Shown in pieces: positions 34,006 through 43,607 of a stretch of DNA of 64,000 nucleotides. The notes beneath the pieces are model-generated. The model had not been told where the DNA came from. It saw nothing but the letters and a program-made list of their open reading frames with translations, and did not search any database. The number at the start of each line of letters is the position of its first letter. The first letter of the stretch is position 1. The position numbers and the translations under genes were made by a program. Source of the stretch: UA16 sp965661575 (GTDB taxonomy: Bacteria > Bacteroidota > Bacteroidia > Flavobacteriales_D > Sanyastnellaceae); the NCBI GenBank assembly GCA_965661575.1, contig CBFIEJ010000004.1, positions 31,971 through 95,970 on the forward strand, in the 5' to 3' direction.

Positions 34006-34842
34006 ATGGGACTTCATAAATATTATGCCAACGCACTGACCATGGGCAACTTGCTGTCCGGAGTTCTGGTCATCATTGGGCTCTTCATCTGGCCTTTTGG
34101 TTCGGCTGTCAATGGATCGCTCACTGGAGAGACGTTTATGGAGTTCGGGGCTTTGGCTCAATCAGAGCGTGGGTGGGGGATGCTTGCTCTCGCTATGATC
34201 TGGCTTGCAGGACAGTTTTTCGACCTTCTCGACGGCATCGTAGCGCGGTGGACGCGGACCGAAGGGCCGATGGGTGTGCAATTGGATAGCATTGCGGATG
34301 CGGTTTCGAGTGGTGTTACTCCCGCAATTGTGGGGGTCATGTTCCTTCATGCTTGGGCGCCAGCAATCCCAGTATTGGTCAAATTTTTGCCGCTTACGAT
34401 GGCCATGGCGGCGACCTGGCGTCTGGCCCGTTTCAACGTCGAATACGCTGCAGGGGCCGATGGTTCTGGATTTCGAGGTATGCCTGCACCGGCGGGTGCG
34501 CTTTGGTGGATTGGCACGCTGCTAGTTGGCGCGCAATATGAAATGTTCGGATCGTGGGGCTTGTACGGAGTCGGTGGAATGGTGACCGTGGTGGCGTCGA
34601 CTATCATCGGGTCGACTCTAATTCCCTGGTGGATGATTAGTGATCGCCCAATGATGGACCTCAAGGGATGGGGAAAAAACCCAGTCTACGACCGGAAACG
34701 TGTCATGCTTTTGGGTGGCTTGGTCATTGTTGGAATCGTGGTGGCAATTTTTGGTCGTGCCTTCGGTTTGGGACTGCAAGCCGCATTACTTTTGTATGCA
34801 TTCTTCGGAAAATTCATTCAACCGAATACCACACATTCTTAA
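34006..34842 (+). CDS. pssA: CDP-alcohol phosphatidyltransferase, probable phosphatidylserine synthase
   Basis: 278 residues from the ATG at 34006; the ATG at 33991 would add five residues. The complete CDP-alcohol phosphotransferase signature is present: D-G-x2-A-R-x8-G-x3-D-x3-D in LLDGIVARWTRTEGPMGVQLDSIAD. About seven transmembrane segments. Such enzymes displace CMP from CDP-diacylglycerol; phosphatidylserine synthase is the usual Bacteroidota member with this N-terminus (YYANALTMGNLLSGVLVIIGL), ahead of phosphatidylethanolamine synthesis. Glycerol-3-phosphate as acceptor (PgsA) is the alternative. It is followed 9 bp later by purS. Confidence 0.82.
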   Translation: MGLHKYYANALTMGNLLSGVLVIIGLFIWPFGSAVNGSLTGETFMEFGALAQSERGWGMLALAMIWLAGQFFDLLDGIVARWTRTEGPMGVQLDSIADAVSSGVTPAIVGVMFLHAWAPAIPVLVKFLPLTMAMAATWRLARFNVEYAAGADGSGFRGMPAPAGALWWIGTLLVGAQYEMFGSWGLYGVGGMVTVVASTIIGSTLIPWWMISDRPMMDLKGWGKNPVYDRKRVMLLGGLVIVGIVVAIFGRAFGLGLQAALLLYAFFGKFIQPNTTHS

Positions 34843-34851
34843 GTTTCGATC

Positions 34852-35115
34852 ATGAAATTCAGCGCATCCATTGACATCATGCCCCTGCCAGCTTTGTTGG
34901 ATCCTCAAGGAAAGGCCGTTTCGAGCAATATGAAAAACATTGGACTTGCGGGCATTGACAATGTGCGCATTGGTAAGCACATCACCCTCGAGGTGGAAGC
35001 GGAAAACCAAGCCGAGGCTGAGGCTCAGGTCAAGGAAGCGTGCGAGAAGTTGCTCACGAACCAGATCATGGAGCAGTTTGAGTTTCGTGTAGAGGCATTG
35101 GCAACTGTTGCCTGA
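34852..35115 (+). CDS. purS: Phosphoribosylformylglycinamidine synthase subunit PurS
   Basis: 87 residues. FSASIDIMPLPALLDPQGKA, then IDNVRIGKHITLEVEAEN and VKEACEKLLTNQIMEQFEFRVE are the PurS beta-alpha-beta pattern. PurS is the small structural subunit that joins PurQ and PurL in the FGAM synthase complex of purine synthesis, present in organisms with the split enzyme. It is co-transcribed with the phosphatidyltransferase; purQ and purL are not in the window. Converges with the next gene. Confidence 0.9.
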   Translation: MKFSASIDIMPLPALLDPQGKAVSSNMKNIGLAGIDNVRIGKHITLEVEAENQAEAEAQVKEACEKLLTNQIMEQFEFRVEALATVA

Positions 35116-35129
35116 GGCTGTCAAGCCAA

Positions 35130-35639
35130 TCAGAGCATTCCAAGCGCGAGTAAAAAGCCAAACAAAACTTCAGGAGAGAGCGCTCCTTCAAAAACGCAGA
35201 TGCGATCGAATACGCTGATGCTGTCTTCCCTGTACAGTCCAAAAGCGCTAGGGTCTAATGCGTCCTGTTGCAAGGTGTAGACCAAATCCAACGGAAACGT
35301 GCTGTCTCCGATGTAGATGCTGTTTCCATCTAAGGTGTAGACAATCGCATCGCTAAAATTTGAATCACCCTGGATCAAGTGACCATCACGTACTGTGAAT
35401 TTCAAGTCAAACGAACTCGATGAATACCCTTCGAACAATTCACCGGGCCTTGTTGTCCAAAGGACAGTTCCACGCCAGTCGCGCCCCTCTCGAATCAAAC
35501 CTTGTTCAGCGTGGAGCATCATTTCGCTCCAGAGCATCCGGTTGTCCGGATATACATTGACGCGGTTTTGTGCACGCAACGAGGCACATGCGACAAACAA
35601 GCCAATCAGTCCGAGTCCGATGCGTCTTCCAGCAGTCAT
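35130..35639 (-). CDS. Small secreted protein, unknown function
   Basis: 169 residues. A signal peptide (RRIGLGLIGLFVACASLRAQ) is visible; the mature protein is beta-rich with repeated short hairpins (FDLKFTVRDGHLIQGDSNFSDAIVYTLDGNSIYIGDSTFPLDLVYTL). The pattern GDSxFxxxxxYTL occurs twice about 20 residues apart, giving the look of a small beta-roll. The last ten residues are hydrophobic (LFGFLLALGML). No family is recognised. The start overlaps the pgk stop by 4 bp, so it rides on the glyS-pgk operon. Confidence 0.72.
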   Translation of the reverse strand: MTAGRRIGLGLIGLFVACASLRAQNRVNVYPDNRMLWSEMMLHAEQGLIREGRDWRGTVLWTTRPGELFEGYSSSSFDLKFTVRDGHLIQGDSNFSDAIVYTLDGNSIYIGDSTFPLDLVYTLQQDALDPSAFGLYREDSISVFDRICVFEGALSPEVLFGFLLALGML

Positions 35640-36823
35640 GAACGAATGGCAGCGATTCCTGGCAATTCTTTGCCTTCCAAGTATTCGAGCATGGCCCCAC
35701 CTCCGGTGCTGACATAACTGACTCGTTCGGCCAATCCAGCTTTGTTGATGGCCGCAACGGAGTCACCGCCGCCGATGAGGGTGAAGGCTTCGCTTTCAGA
35801 AGTTGCTGTGGCGAGTGCTTCAGCGACGGCGTTTGTTCCTTTGGCAAAAGCGTCCATTTCAAAGACTCCCATCGGTCCGTTCCAGAGCACTGTTTTGGAG
35901 CTGAGCACTGCATCGACGAATCGTTGAGTGGTTTCCGGACCGATGTCCAAGCCCATCCAGCCGTCAGGGATGGATTCTGTGAGCACGATATCGGTTGCTG
36001 CATCTGCTGCAAACTGATCCGCGATCAGGGTGTCGTGTGGCAACAGAAGTTCGGTGCCAGTGGTCTTGGCTTTTTCCAAAATGGCGAGCGCTTGAGCGTG
36101 CATTTCGGATTCGACCAAGCTGTTGCCGATTTTGCCGCCTTGGGCTTGTACAAAGGTGTACGCCATGCCTCCGCCAACAATGAGACGGTCGACACGTCCA
36201 ATGAGGTGTTCGATGATGCCCAGTTTGGAGCTCACTTTCGCTCCGCCAATGATGGCGGTAAGCGGAGCCTGTGGGTGAGCGAGTACTTTCTCCAAGGCAT
36301 CAATTTCTTTGGCGAGCAACAATCCGAATGCCTTGTCTTCCGGGAAGAATTTGGCAATCACGGCTGTGGATGCGTGCGCGCGGTGCGCCGTGCCAAATGC
36401 ATCGTTGACGTAAACAGTTCCGTTTTCGGCGAGCTGTCCTGCAAAGAATTCATCGCCTGCTTTTTCCTCGGGATGGAAGCGGAGATTCTCCAAAAGAGCA
36501 ACTTCACCCGGCTTCAGGGATTGTGTCACATCGAGTGCAATGTCTTCGACGCAATTGCTTGCGAATTTTACGCTTTGTCCAAGCAAGGCTTCGAGGCGTG
36601 GCAAAATGTGTTTGAGGCTGTACCGTTCGTCTGGGCCTTTGGGGCGCCCCAAGTGCGACATCAACACGACCGAACCACCTTGTGCCAAGACATGTTGAAT
36701 GGTGGGCAGTGCAGCGCGGATGCGCGTGTCATCAGTGACTTCTCGGGCTTCGTTCAAGGGGACGTTGAAATCAACGCGAATCAGCGCGCGTTCACCTTCA
36801 AGTGGGAGATCAGTTAAGTTCAT
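35636..36823 (-). CDS. pgk: Phosphoglycerate kinase
   Basis: 395 residues, normal length. ALIRVDFNVPLNE at the N-terminus, LMSHLGRPKG, VYVNDAFGTAHRAHAST, IIGGAKVSSKLGII, MAYTFVQAQGG, DGWMGLDIGPET and the C-terminal GGGDSVAA nucleotide loop are all present. The enzyme interconverts 1,3-bisphosphoglycerate and 3-phosphoglycerate with ADP/ATP in glycolysis and gluconeogenesis. The start overlaps the glyS stop by 4 bp, so the two are translated from one message. Confidence 0.97.
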   Translation of the reverse strand: MNLTDLPLEGERALIRVDFNVPLNEAREVTDDTRIRAALPTIQHVLAQGGSVVLMSHLGRPKGPDERYSLKHILPRLEALLGQSVKFASNCVEDIALDVTQSLKPGEVALLENLRFHPEEKAGDEFFAGQLAENGTVYVNDAFGTAHRAHASTAVIAKFFPEDKAFGLLLAKEIDALEKVLAHPQAPLTAIIGGAKVSSKLGIIEHLIGRVDRLIVGGGMAYTFVQAQGGKIGNSLVESEMHAQALAILEKAKTTGTELLLPHDTLIADQFAADAATDIVLTESIPDGWMGLDIGPETTQRFVDAVLSSKTVLWNGPMGVFEMDAFAKGTNAVAEALATATSESEAFTLIGGGDSVAAINKAGLAERVSYVSTGGGAMLEYLEGKELPGIAAIRS

Positions 36824-38358
36824 GAAGCAGCGTTAAACAATTGTGCGAATCCTACTTTCTGGTTGACGCGGGCAGCCAATTCTGCAATTGGAATGCGCTC
36901 TTGGGCCATGGTGTCGCGGTCGCGAATGGTCACGGCATGGTCGGTGAGTGTATCGTGATCGACCGTGATGCACAATGGTGTTCCAATGGCATCCTGTCTT
37001 CGGTAGCGACGTCCAATGGCGTCTTTCTCGTCATACTGGACGTTGTAATCCATTTGAAGCATCTTCAAAATTTCTCGAGCTTTCTCGGGCAGCCCATCTT
37101 TTTTGATCAACGGCAATACTGCAGCCTTGACAGGAGCAAGGGGAGCAGGGATGCGCAATACGGTGCGTTGCGATCCATCCTCGAGTGTCTCTTCTTGGAG
37201 TGCAGCGCTCAGTGTTGCCAAAAACATGCGATCCAATCCAATCGAAGTTTCAACGACATAGGGCACATAGCTTTCTTGGGTCTCCGGATCGAAGTAGCGC
37301 AATTTTTTATTGCTGTGTTCTTCGTGTTGTTTGAGATCGAAATCAGTGCGGGAGTGCACACCTTCCAATTCTTTGAACCCCATCGGAAAATTGAACTCAA
37401 TGTCAGCAGCAGCGTCGGCGTAGTGCGCGAGCTTGATGTGGTCGTGGAATCGGTGCATACCATCACCAAACCCGAGCGCCTTGTGCCAGTTGAGTCGGGC
37501 TTCTTTCCAATACTCGTACCACTTTTCTTGTGTTCCAGGTTTGACAAAGAATTGCATTTCCATCTGTTCGAATTCTCGCATGCGGAAAATGAATTGACGG
37601 GCAATGATTTCGTTCCGGAATGCCTTTCCAATTTGCGCAATTCCAAAGGGAAGTTTCATGCGTCCACTCTTTTGGACGTTGAGGTAGTTGACGAAAATTC
37701 CCTGAGCTGTTTCGGGGCGTAAGTAGATGGCTCCACTATCACCACTCACGGCGCCCAATTCCGTTTTGAACATGAGATTGAACTGCCGAACATCGGTCCA
37801 GTTCCGGCTACCTGTATCGGGATCGGCGATACCAAGATCTTCGATGAGAGCTTTTACCGCGGTCAAATCATCGGCCTCCATAGCCGATTTGAATCGGCCG
37901 TTGATGTCATCAATTTGTTTTTGACGATCCAGAATGCGGCCATTGGTTTCGCGGAATTGTTGCTCGTCAAAGGCCTCTCCAAAGCGCTTCGCGGCTTTGG
38001 TTACGTCTTTGTTGATTTTGGCTTCAATCTTGCCGATGTGGTCTTCGATGAGCACGTCGGCGCGGTAACGCTTTTTGGAATCTTTGTTATCAATCAACGG
38101 ATCATTGAAGGCGTCCACATGACCAGAGGCTTTCCAAGTGGTTGGATGCATGAAAATCGAAGCGTCGATGCCAACGATGTTTTCGTGCATGCGCACCATC
38201 GCGGTCCACCAGTACTGCTTGATGTTGTTTTTTAACTCGGCGCCCAATTGGCCGTAGTCGTAGGCCGCTGAGAGGCCGTCATAAATTTCACTGGAAGGAA
38301 ATACAAAGCCGTATTCCTTGGCGTGGCTGATGACTTTTTTGAGGAGATCGTCGCTCAT
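36820..38358 (-). CDS. glyS: Glycyl-tRNA synthetase (class II, homodimeric type)
   Basis: 512 residues. Class II motifs: motif 1 region with VFPSSEIYDGLSAAYDYGQLGAELKNNIKQYWW, motif 2 FGIAQIGKAFRNEI...FRMREFEQMEMQFF, motif 3 VVETSIGLDRMF, and an anticodon-binding C-terminal domain (PLAPVKAAVLPLIKK ...). This is the alpha2 form used by Bacteroidota and eukaryotes rather than the alpha2beta2 form of E. coli. It has a good -7 box 29 bp upstream (TACCTTTG) and is the first gene of a glyS-pgk-unknown operon, divergent from gpsA. Confidence 0.97.
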   Translation of the reverse strand: MSDDLLKKVISHAKEYGFVFPSSEIYDGLSAAYDYGQLGAELKNNIKQYWWTAMVRMHENIVGIDASIFMHPTTWKASGHVDAFNDPLIDNKDSKKRYRADVLIEDHIGKIEAKINKDVTKAAKRFGEAFDEQQFRETNGRILDRQKQIDDINGRFKSAMEADDLTAVKALIEDLGIADPDTGSRNWTDVRQFNLMFKTELGAVSGDSGAIYLRPETAQGIFVNYLNVQKSGRMKLPFGIAQIGKAFRNEIIARQFIFRMREFEQMEMQFFVKPGTQEKWYEYWKEARLNWHKALGFGDGMHRFHDHIKLAHYADAAADIEFNFPMGFKELEGVHSRTDFDLKQHEEHSNKKLRYFDPETQESYVPYVVETSIGLDRMFLATLSAALQEETLEDGSQRTVLRIPAPLAPVKAAVLPLIKKDGLPEKAREILKMLQMDYNVQYDEKDAIGRRYRRQDAIGTPLCITVDHDTLTDHAVTIRDRDTMAQERIPIAELAARVNQKVGFAQLFNAAS

Positions 38359-38386
38359 GTTGATTCGAATGTGCTGAATGCGTGGG

Positions 38387-38394
38387 CAAAGGTA
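38387..38394 (-). promoter_or_regulatory. -7 box of glyS
   Basis: TACCTTTG on the minus strand, a full match to TAnnTTTG, placing the transcript start about 20 bases before the glyS ATG. No clear -33 TTTG is seen. Confidence 0.5.
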
Positions 38395-38448
38395 GCGCGC
38401 GGAGACCGGACCGCCTCACTTTTCCGACAGACACAACCTGCTCTCCAT

Positions 38449-38456
38449 TACCTTTG
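38449..38456 (+). promoter_or_regulatory. -7 box of gpsA
   Basis: TACCTTTG, the same octamer as the glyS box but on the plus strand, ending 5 bp before the gpsA ATG at 38462; the gpsA mRNA would be leaderless or nearly so. Confidence 0.5.
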
Positions 38457-38461
38457 AGCCC

Positions 38462-39460
38462 ATGCCATCAAACTTGCGCTACGGACTTATCGGAAGCGGC
38501 TCATGGGCCACAGCCATCGCCAAAATGGTACTCACCAACAAAGAACAGTTGAATTGGTGGGTGCGCCGCGAGGAAACCCGAGATCACCTGAAGGCTTACG
38601 GGCGCAATCCGCATTACATCCAAAGCATCGCATTTGACGCCGAAAAAATCATGGTGACCACGATGATGCAGGAAGTCATTGATGCCAGTGATGTGTTGAT
38701 TTTCGCTATTCCGTCCATTCACTTGGATGCGGTGATACAAGCGCAAAAACCGGAGCGGATGAAGGATAAAATCATCATCAATGCAATCAAAGGCATGGTG
38801 GTGGAATATGATAGCATTCCCGCGCGGTACTTGCACAAACAATTTGGCATTCCTTATGAGCGGATTGGATTGCTTGCAGGGCCATGTCATGCAGAGGAAG
38901 TGGCGCGTGAAAAACTGAGTTATCTCACCATGGCGTGTCCAGATTTGGAGCTTGCTCAAACTCTATCGGAAGCATTTGCAACGCGCTACATTCGTGTTCA
39001 AACGAGCCAAGATGTGGTGGGAGCTGAATTGGCTGCTGTGCTCAAAAATATTTATGCGATTGGTGCAGGAATTGTACTGGGATTGGGGTATGGAGACAAT
39101 TTCCTCAGTGTCTACATCAGCAACGCATCGCAGGAAATGAAGCGGTTTTTGGCTGCAGTGCATGAATTGGACCGTGATGTGAAAGAAAGCACGTACCTCG
39201 GTGATTTGCTCGTAACAGCTTATAGTCCCCATAGCCGAAACCGCACCTTGGGGATGATGATCGGGAAGGGCTACAGCGTCAAAGGCGCCATGATGGAGAT
39301 GAATATGGTCGCGGAGGGATTCAATGGTTCCAAAGGGGTTCATCGGATGAATGAGAAATTCGGCGTAGACACTCCAATTGCTGATTCTGTCCACCGCATA
39401 CTGCATGAGCGGATGTCGCCTGTCATTGAAATGCGTTTGCTGACCGAACAGCTCGCCTGA
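38462..39460 (+). CDS. gpsA: Glycerol-3-phosphate dehydrogenase [NAD(P)+]
   Basis: 332 residues. N-terminal Rossmann motif GLIGSGSWATAIAKM, then NAIKGMVVEYD, LLAGPCHAEEVAREKLSYLTMA, and the catalytic-Lys region AELAAVLKNIYAIGAGIVLGLGYGDNF, DLLVTAYSPHSRNRTLG. The enzyme reduces dihydroxyacetone phosphate to sn-glycerol-3-phosphate for phospholipid synthesis. ATG at 38462 follows directly on the -7 box. It stands alone; the next gene starts 92 bp later with its own promoter. Confidence 0.95.
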   Translation: MPSNLRYGLIGSGSWATAIAKMVLTNKEQLNWWVRREETRDHLKAYGRNPHYIQSIAFDAEKIMVTTMMQEVIDASDVLIFAIPSIHLDAVIQAQKPERMKDKIIINAIKGMVVEYDSIPARYLHKQFGIPYERIGLLAGPCHAEEVAREKLSYLTMACPDLELAQTLSEAFATRYIRVQTSQDVVGAELAAVLKNIYAIGAGIVLGLGYGDNFLSVYISNASQEMKRFLAAVHELDRDVKESTYLGDLLVTAYSPHSRNRTLGMMIGKGYSVKGAMMEMNMVAEGFNGSKGVHRMNEKFGVDTPIADSVHRILHERMSPVIEMRLLTEQLA

Positions 39461-39512
39461 TTTCGTTTCAGTTTTTGTCTTGCCTTTGCGGCAGAGGCAA
39501 CCTGCAAGGTCT

Positions 39513-39545
39513 TTTGTCCGTTATTTGTTTGACAGCATATCTTGG
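39513..39545 (+). promoter_or_regulatory. Putative promoter of the SBBP/gliding-CTD protein
   Basis: TTTG (39513-39516), 21-bp spacer, TATCTTGG (39538-39545), one base off TAnnTTTG; the ATG follows 7 bp later. Confidence 0.4.
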
Positions 39546-39552
39546 CTGAGTC

Positions 39553-42500
39553 ATGTCCCGTATCGAGAAACACATATTGACGACCGTCCTTGCCATGGTT
39601 TGCTTGGGTTGGGGAGCATTGCTGCAGGCCCAAGTGTCGGAAGAAGATGCTCGCATCGTACAACGCGGCCATTCTCAAACAGGTGTGTGGTTCGTGCCCA
39701 ATGAAGGTCAATTTCACGAGGAAGTTTTGGCAGAGGCCCGAGTACATGGGGGCGATTGGTGGTTGACGGCTCGCGGTTGGAAAGCGGCCATGCTCGCGAC
39801 TGGCTATGATGCACTTGCACGTCACGAATCACCAGTCGGTGGGTTGACGAAGTATGTATTGGATGTGGAATGGGAGGGTGCCTTGACGGATTTTGAAACA
39901 ATTGCAAGCCACTCTTCGGATCATTTCCTCTCTTATTACCGTGGCAACGATCCTTCGAAATGGGCTCAGGGCGTGAGGCCTTCAGGCAAACTTCGGCTGC
40001 AGCATGTTTGGCCGGGAATTCATGGCTCTATTGATGGGATGAAAGGGGATGCCGCCCACATCAAATGCGATTGGAAAATTGACGCAGGGGCAGATCCTGC
40101 ACAAATAGTTTCCATTTATCGAGGCCTTGAAACAGTGTTGCAAGCCGATGGCACCTTGAAACACTTGCTTGGGCCGTCTGTCGGTGAAGGCTTAGCCGTT
40201 TCGGGAGCTTGGGGTCACATAGTTGAGGCCGCTCCATTTGCCTACCAAATGAATGGAAGTGTGATGGAAGAGGTGGATTGCTCATACCGACTGCAATCCA
40301 TGGAAGACGGTGCACAACGCATCACCTATGAGTTAGGAGATTACGACGCCTCGCGTCCGCTCATCATTGACCCTGAGATTGAATTCGCCTCTTACATTGG
40401 TTCGACAGCAGACAGTTGGGGATTCACGGCGGCTTATGATGATGAGGGCCGACTTATTGGGGGATCTGGCGTGCGCGGTGCGGGTTATCCTACCACGGCG
40501 GGAGCTTTTGATGCGGCTTTCAATGGGGGCGATTTTGACTTCGGGATCAGTGTTTTTTCATCGGATGGGAGCACCCTCGAATACAGCACCTACCTCGGCG
40601 GATCAAATCTCGATTATCCCCACAGCCTCGTGACCAATTCTGACGGTGACATTTACGCCATGGGCACCACGGGGTCTGCGGACTTCCCGACCACTGCAGG
40701 CGCTTTCCAAGAAACGTTCATTGGCGGGCCGTTCATTGACTTGGGGGGCTATAGTTTTTATCAGTCTTTCTCAGTTGGGAGCGACATCATTCTTTCTAAA
40801 ATCGATGGAAATGATGGTTCACTGGAGGCCTCAACATTCTTGGGCGGAACCGAAAACGACGGATTGAACCTGGGCACACAGCTAAATTATAATTACGGGG
40901 ATGTTTGCAGGGGCGAAGTGATGGTAGATCCACAAGGCGATGTATGGGTGGCGACCAGCACCCGAAGCGATGATTTCCCCATGGCCAATGCCTTTGACCC
41001 CGGGCTAAACGGCACGAGTGATGCCGTGATCATGCGCCTTTCAGAGGATTTGGTAGAACTTGAGTTTTCCTCCTACTTTGGAGGCAATCAGGACGATGCG
41101 GCCTATGCCATTCAGTTTGCTCAAAGCAGCACTGTAGCTTACATCGCAGGAGGGACGCGCAGTGACGATTTACCAACCTCACCTGATGCGTATCAACCAA
41201 ATTTAGCGGGTGATAGCGATGGGTATGTTTTTTCTTTGAACTACGCCACAGAAACACCCATTTTGGATGCAGCCAGTTACTTTGGCACAGACGACTACGA
41301 CCAATCTTATTTTGTTCAGCTGGACACGGAAGATCGTCCACATTTGTGCGGTCAAACGGTCGGCTCTTCGCTCGCGTTGGTTGGGGATGTTTACTCTGAT
41401 AATCCCAACGGTAGCACCTTTGTGGTTCGTTTCACATCGGGATTGGATGCAGTGGATTGGGTGACCCGAGTGGGCTTACCGCAGTCTGGAATTGACATCA
41501 GCCCTACTGCCTTTTTGGTTTCTGATTGCGATGAGATGTACATCAGCGGCTGGGGAGGAGTGACCAACAACAACAACAGTTCCAATGCGGGTCAATCGAC
41601 GACGAATGGAATGCCGACAACAGACGGGGCGTATCAAATCGGAACCGATGGCAGTGATTTCTGGTTAGGAGTGCTGGCGCCAGACGCGGCAGACTTGACG
41701 TACGGAACATTTTTTGGGGGCACGTTTTCAAATGAGCATGTGGACGGGGGGACTTCTCGATTTGATAAGAACGGGACTGTTTATCAGGCGGTGTGCGCGG
41801 GATGTGGAGGTTGGGATGATTTTCCGACCACACCGGGAGCTTGGTCTGGCAACAACCCCTCGACCAATTGCAATTTGGGAGTCTTCAAGTTTAATTTGGG
41901 ATCATTGGTTGCCGACATCGACATCGATGCGCCTGACCTGATTTGTGCGGGAGAGCCGATTCAGTTCGTCAACAACTCCATCGGAGGCAACGATTACGTT
42001 TGGGATTTTGGAGACTTGAGCATCAGTGATGAGGAAAACCCAGAATACATCTACCTCACTCCCGGCGAGTGGGACGTGATGCTCATTGTCTCGGATGCAA
42101 CAGCCAGTGGGGGATGTTTGGAGCCGGACACCGCATTTGCGACCCTGTTCATTGAGGAGATTCCACAGCCTTTGATCGATGAGGTTCCTCCCGTTTGTGA
42201 GGGAGAAAGTACGAATCTGCAGGCCTACGGCACTGATGGGCTCGCCTGGCAACCGCACCCAACGATGGATGATCCTTCGGTCCCGAACCCGCTGGTCACA
42301 CCACTCCAAACCACCACATACACGGTGGAAGATTCCAATGCGTGCGGTTCAGGGAGCGCTGAGGTGACCGTAGTTGTGGAGGTTTTGGTGACAGACATTA
42401 CTGCGGACATGACCATTTGCCTGGGCGACGTCGTGGACCTGGAAGCAACAGGCGGTAGTGATGTTATCTGGTCGCCTACGGTGGGATTGGGTTCGCCCAC

Positions 42501-43572
42501 GTCGGAATCAACCACAGCGAGTCCAGCAGAATCGACGACATATACAGCGTTGATTTCCAGTCCAAACGATTGTTTGGCTGAAGAAGAAGTGACCATCAAT
42601 GTGGTTCAGTCTGTGCCAGGGGGCCAAACCTATCCAACGATTTTCTTATGCGAAGGACAGGGTACATTTTTGCAGGCGGGAGAAGGTGTCAGCTACCTGT
42701 GGTCGCCTGCAGAATTGGTGACCAATCCGCTCGCGCAAAACACGTTCACATCCCCTTCGCAAAACACAACATTTTCGGTTCAAATTGCCAATGTTTGTGG
42801 CGTAGGTGTCGACAGCGTTAGCGTTGAGTTGATCGCACCTTCGGCAGATGCCACGGGCGGGGGCTGGATGTGCCGGGGTGAAACCATGGAATTGAGTGCT
42901 TCCGATGGGGTGAATTATTCGTGGACGCCATCGGGTTTGGCGGCGAGTCCCACAGCCCAGTCAACGCAGGTGTTTCCAACAGAAACGACCACGTTTACGG
43001 TGTTCGTGACAGATCAATTTGGTTGTACCGGAAGCACTGACATTACAGTGCAAGTTTGGCAACCACCTTATGTCGATGCCGGCCCAGATCGGTCTGTTGA
43101 TTGGTTGGATCAAGTGCGTCTTTTTGGAACGGTGGATGCGGATACGCTTTGGTGGACTCCTGACGATTGGCTCAGTTGCAGCGATTGCCTCACGCCTGAG
43201 GTCGAAGTGCAAGGATCACAATGGTTCGTTTTGGAGAGTATCTCTCCGGAAGGTTGTACGGCTCGCGATAGTGTCTTTTTGGATGTTTTTTATCCGTTGT
43301 ACATGCCTTCAGCCTTTACCCCAAACAACGATGGTGTCAATGATGTCTTTAGGGTCGAAGGCGTCGATCCCCGCGGCTTTAGATTGGAAATTTTCAATCG
43401 ATGGGGCGAACAAGTCTTTTACAGTGAAGACCCCACCGAACCTTGGATTGGAAACAACCAGCAGATGGATTCGGATCACTTTGTGCCTGATGGAGTTTAC
43501 CTCTGGCGTATGCGTTACGAACTGCGCGATGGTCCGAGGCTGAAGACGGGAACGGTATCTCTACTGCGGTGA
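39553..43572 (+). CDS. Giant surface protein: SBBP repeats, PKD, Ig-like repeats and gliding-motility (T9SS type B) CTD
   Basis: 1339 residues. Signal peptide ending LLQAQ; N-terminal domain (VWFVPNEGQFHEEVLAEARVHG) typical of this protein type; then SBBP beta-propeller repeats from about residue 275 to 770 (ASYIGSTADSWG, STYLGGSNLDYPHSL, TFLGGTENDG, SYFGGNQDDAAYAI, AAGYP/DFPTTAGAF motifs); one PKD domain near 785-870 (YVWDFGDLSISDEENPEYIY); four Ig-like repeats of the form CxGxxxxLxAxGxxxxxWxP; and a type B CTD from about 1249 (MPSAFTPNNDGVNDVFRVEG ... LEIFNRWGEQVFYS ... PDGVYLWRMRYE). Exported by T9SS to the cell surface; adhesion is likely, no catalysis is seen. Confidence 0.92.
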   Translation: MSRIEKHILTTVLAMVCLGWGALLQAQVSEEDARIVQRGHSQTGVWFVPNEGQFHEEVLAEARVHGGDWWLTARGWKAAMLATGYDALARHESPVGGLTKYVLDVEWEGALTDFETIASHSSDHFLSYYRGNDPSKWAQGVRPSGKLRLQHVWPGIHGSIDGMKGDAAHIKCDWKIDAGADPAQIVSIYRGLETVLQADGTLKHLLGPSVGEGLAVSGAWGHIVEAAPFAYQMNGSVMEEVDCSYRLQSMEDGAQRITYELGDYDASRPLIIDPEIEFASYIGSTADSWGFTAAYDDEGRLIGGSGVRGAGYPTTAGAFDAAFNGGDFDFGISVFSSDGSTLEYSTYLGGSNLDYPHSLVTNSDGDIYAMGTTGSADFPTTAGAFQETFIGGPFIDLGGYSFYQSFSVGSDIILSKIDGNDGSLEASTFLGGTENDGLNLGTQLNYNYGDVCRGEVMVDPQGDVWVATSTRSDDFPMANAFDPGLNGTSDAVIMRLSEDLVELEFSSYFGGNQDDAAYAIQFAQSSTVAYIAGGTRSDDLPTSPDAYQPNLAGDSDGYVFSLNYATETPILDAASYFGTDDYDQSYFVQLDTEDRPHLCGQTVGSSLALVGDVYSDNPNGSTFVVRFTSGLDAVDWVTRVGLPQSGIDISPTAFLVSDCDEMYISGWGGVTNNNNSSNAGQSTTNGMPTTDGAYQIGTDGSDFWLGVLAPDAADLTYGTFFGGTFSNEHVDGGTSRFDKNGTVYQAVCAGCGGWDDFPTTPGAWSGNNPSTNCNLGVFKFNLGSLVADIDIDAPDLICAGEPIQFVNNSIGGNDYVWDFGDLSISDEENPEYIYLTPGEWDVMLIVSDATASGGCLEPDTAFATLFIEEIPQPLIDEVPPVCEGESTNLQAYGTDGLAWQPHPTMDDPSVPNPLVTPLQTTTYTVEDSNACGSGSAEVTVVVEVLVTDITADMTICLGDVVDLEATGGSDVIWSPTVGLGSPTSESTTASPAESTTYTALISSPNDCLAEEEVTINVVQSVPGGQTYPTIFLCEGQGTFLQAGEGVSYLWSPAELVTNPLAQNTFTSPSQNTTFSVQIANVCGVGVDSVSVELIAPSADATGGGWMCRGETMELSASDGVNYSWTPSGLAASPTAQSTQVFPTETTTFTVFVTDQFGCTGSTDITVQVWQPPYVDAGPDRSVDWLDQVRLFGTVDADTLWWTPDDWLSCSDCLTPEVEVQGSQWFVLESISPEGCTARDSVFLDVFYPLYMPSAFTPNNDGVNDVFRVEGVDPRGFRLEIFNRWGEQVFYSEDPTEPWIGNNQQMDSDHFVPDGVYLWRMRYELRDGPRLKTGTVSLLR

Positions 43573-43607
43573 TTTGATTCCAGAACGCTTGAAACGACCG
43601 CTGCACC

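Noticed and set aside
35924..36817. 297-codon frame antisense to pgk
   Set aside because: A shadow of codon bias in pgk; the pgk product is full length with all motifs.
36841..37722. 293-codon frame antisense to glyS
   Set aside because: Same reason: glyS on the other strand is complete and conserved.
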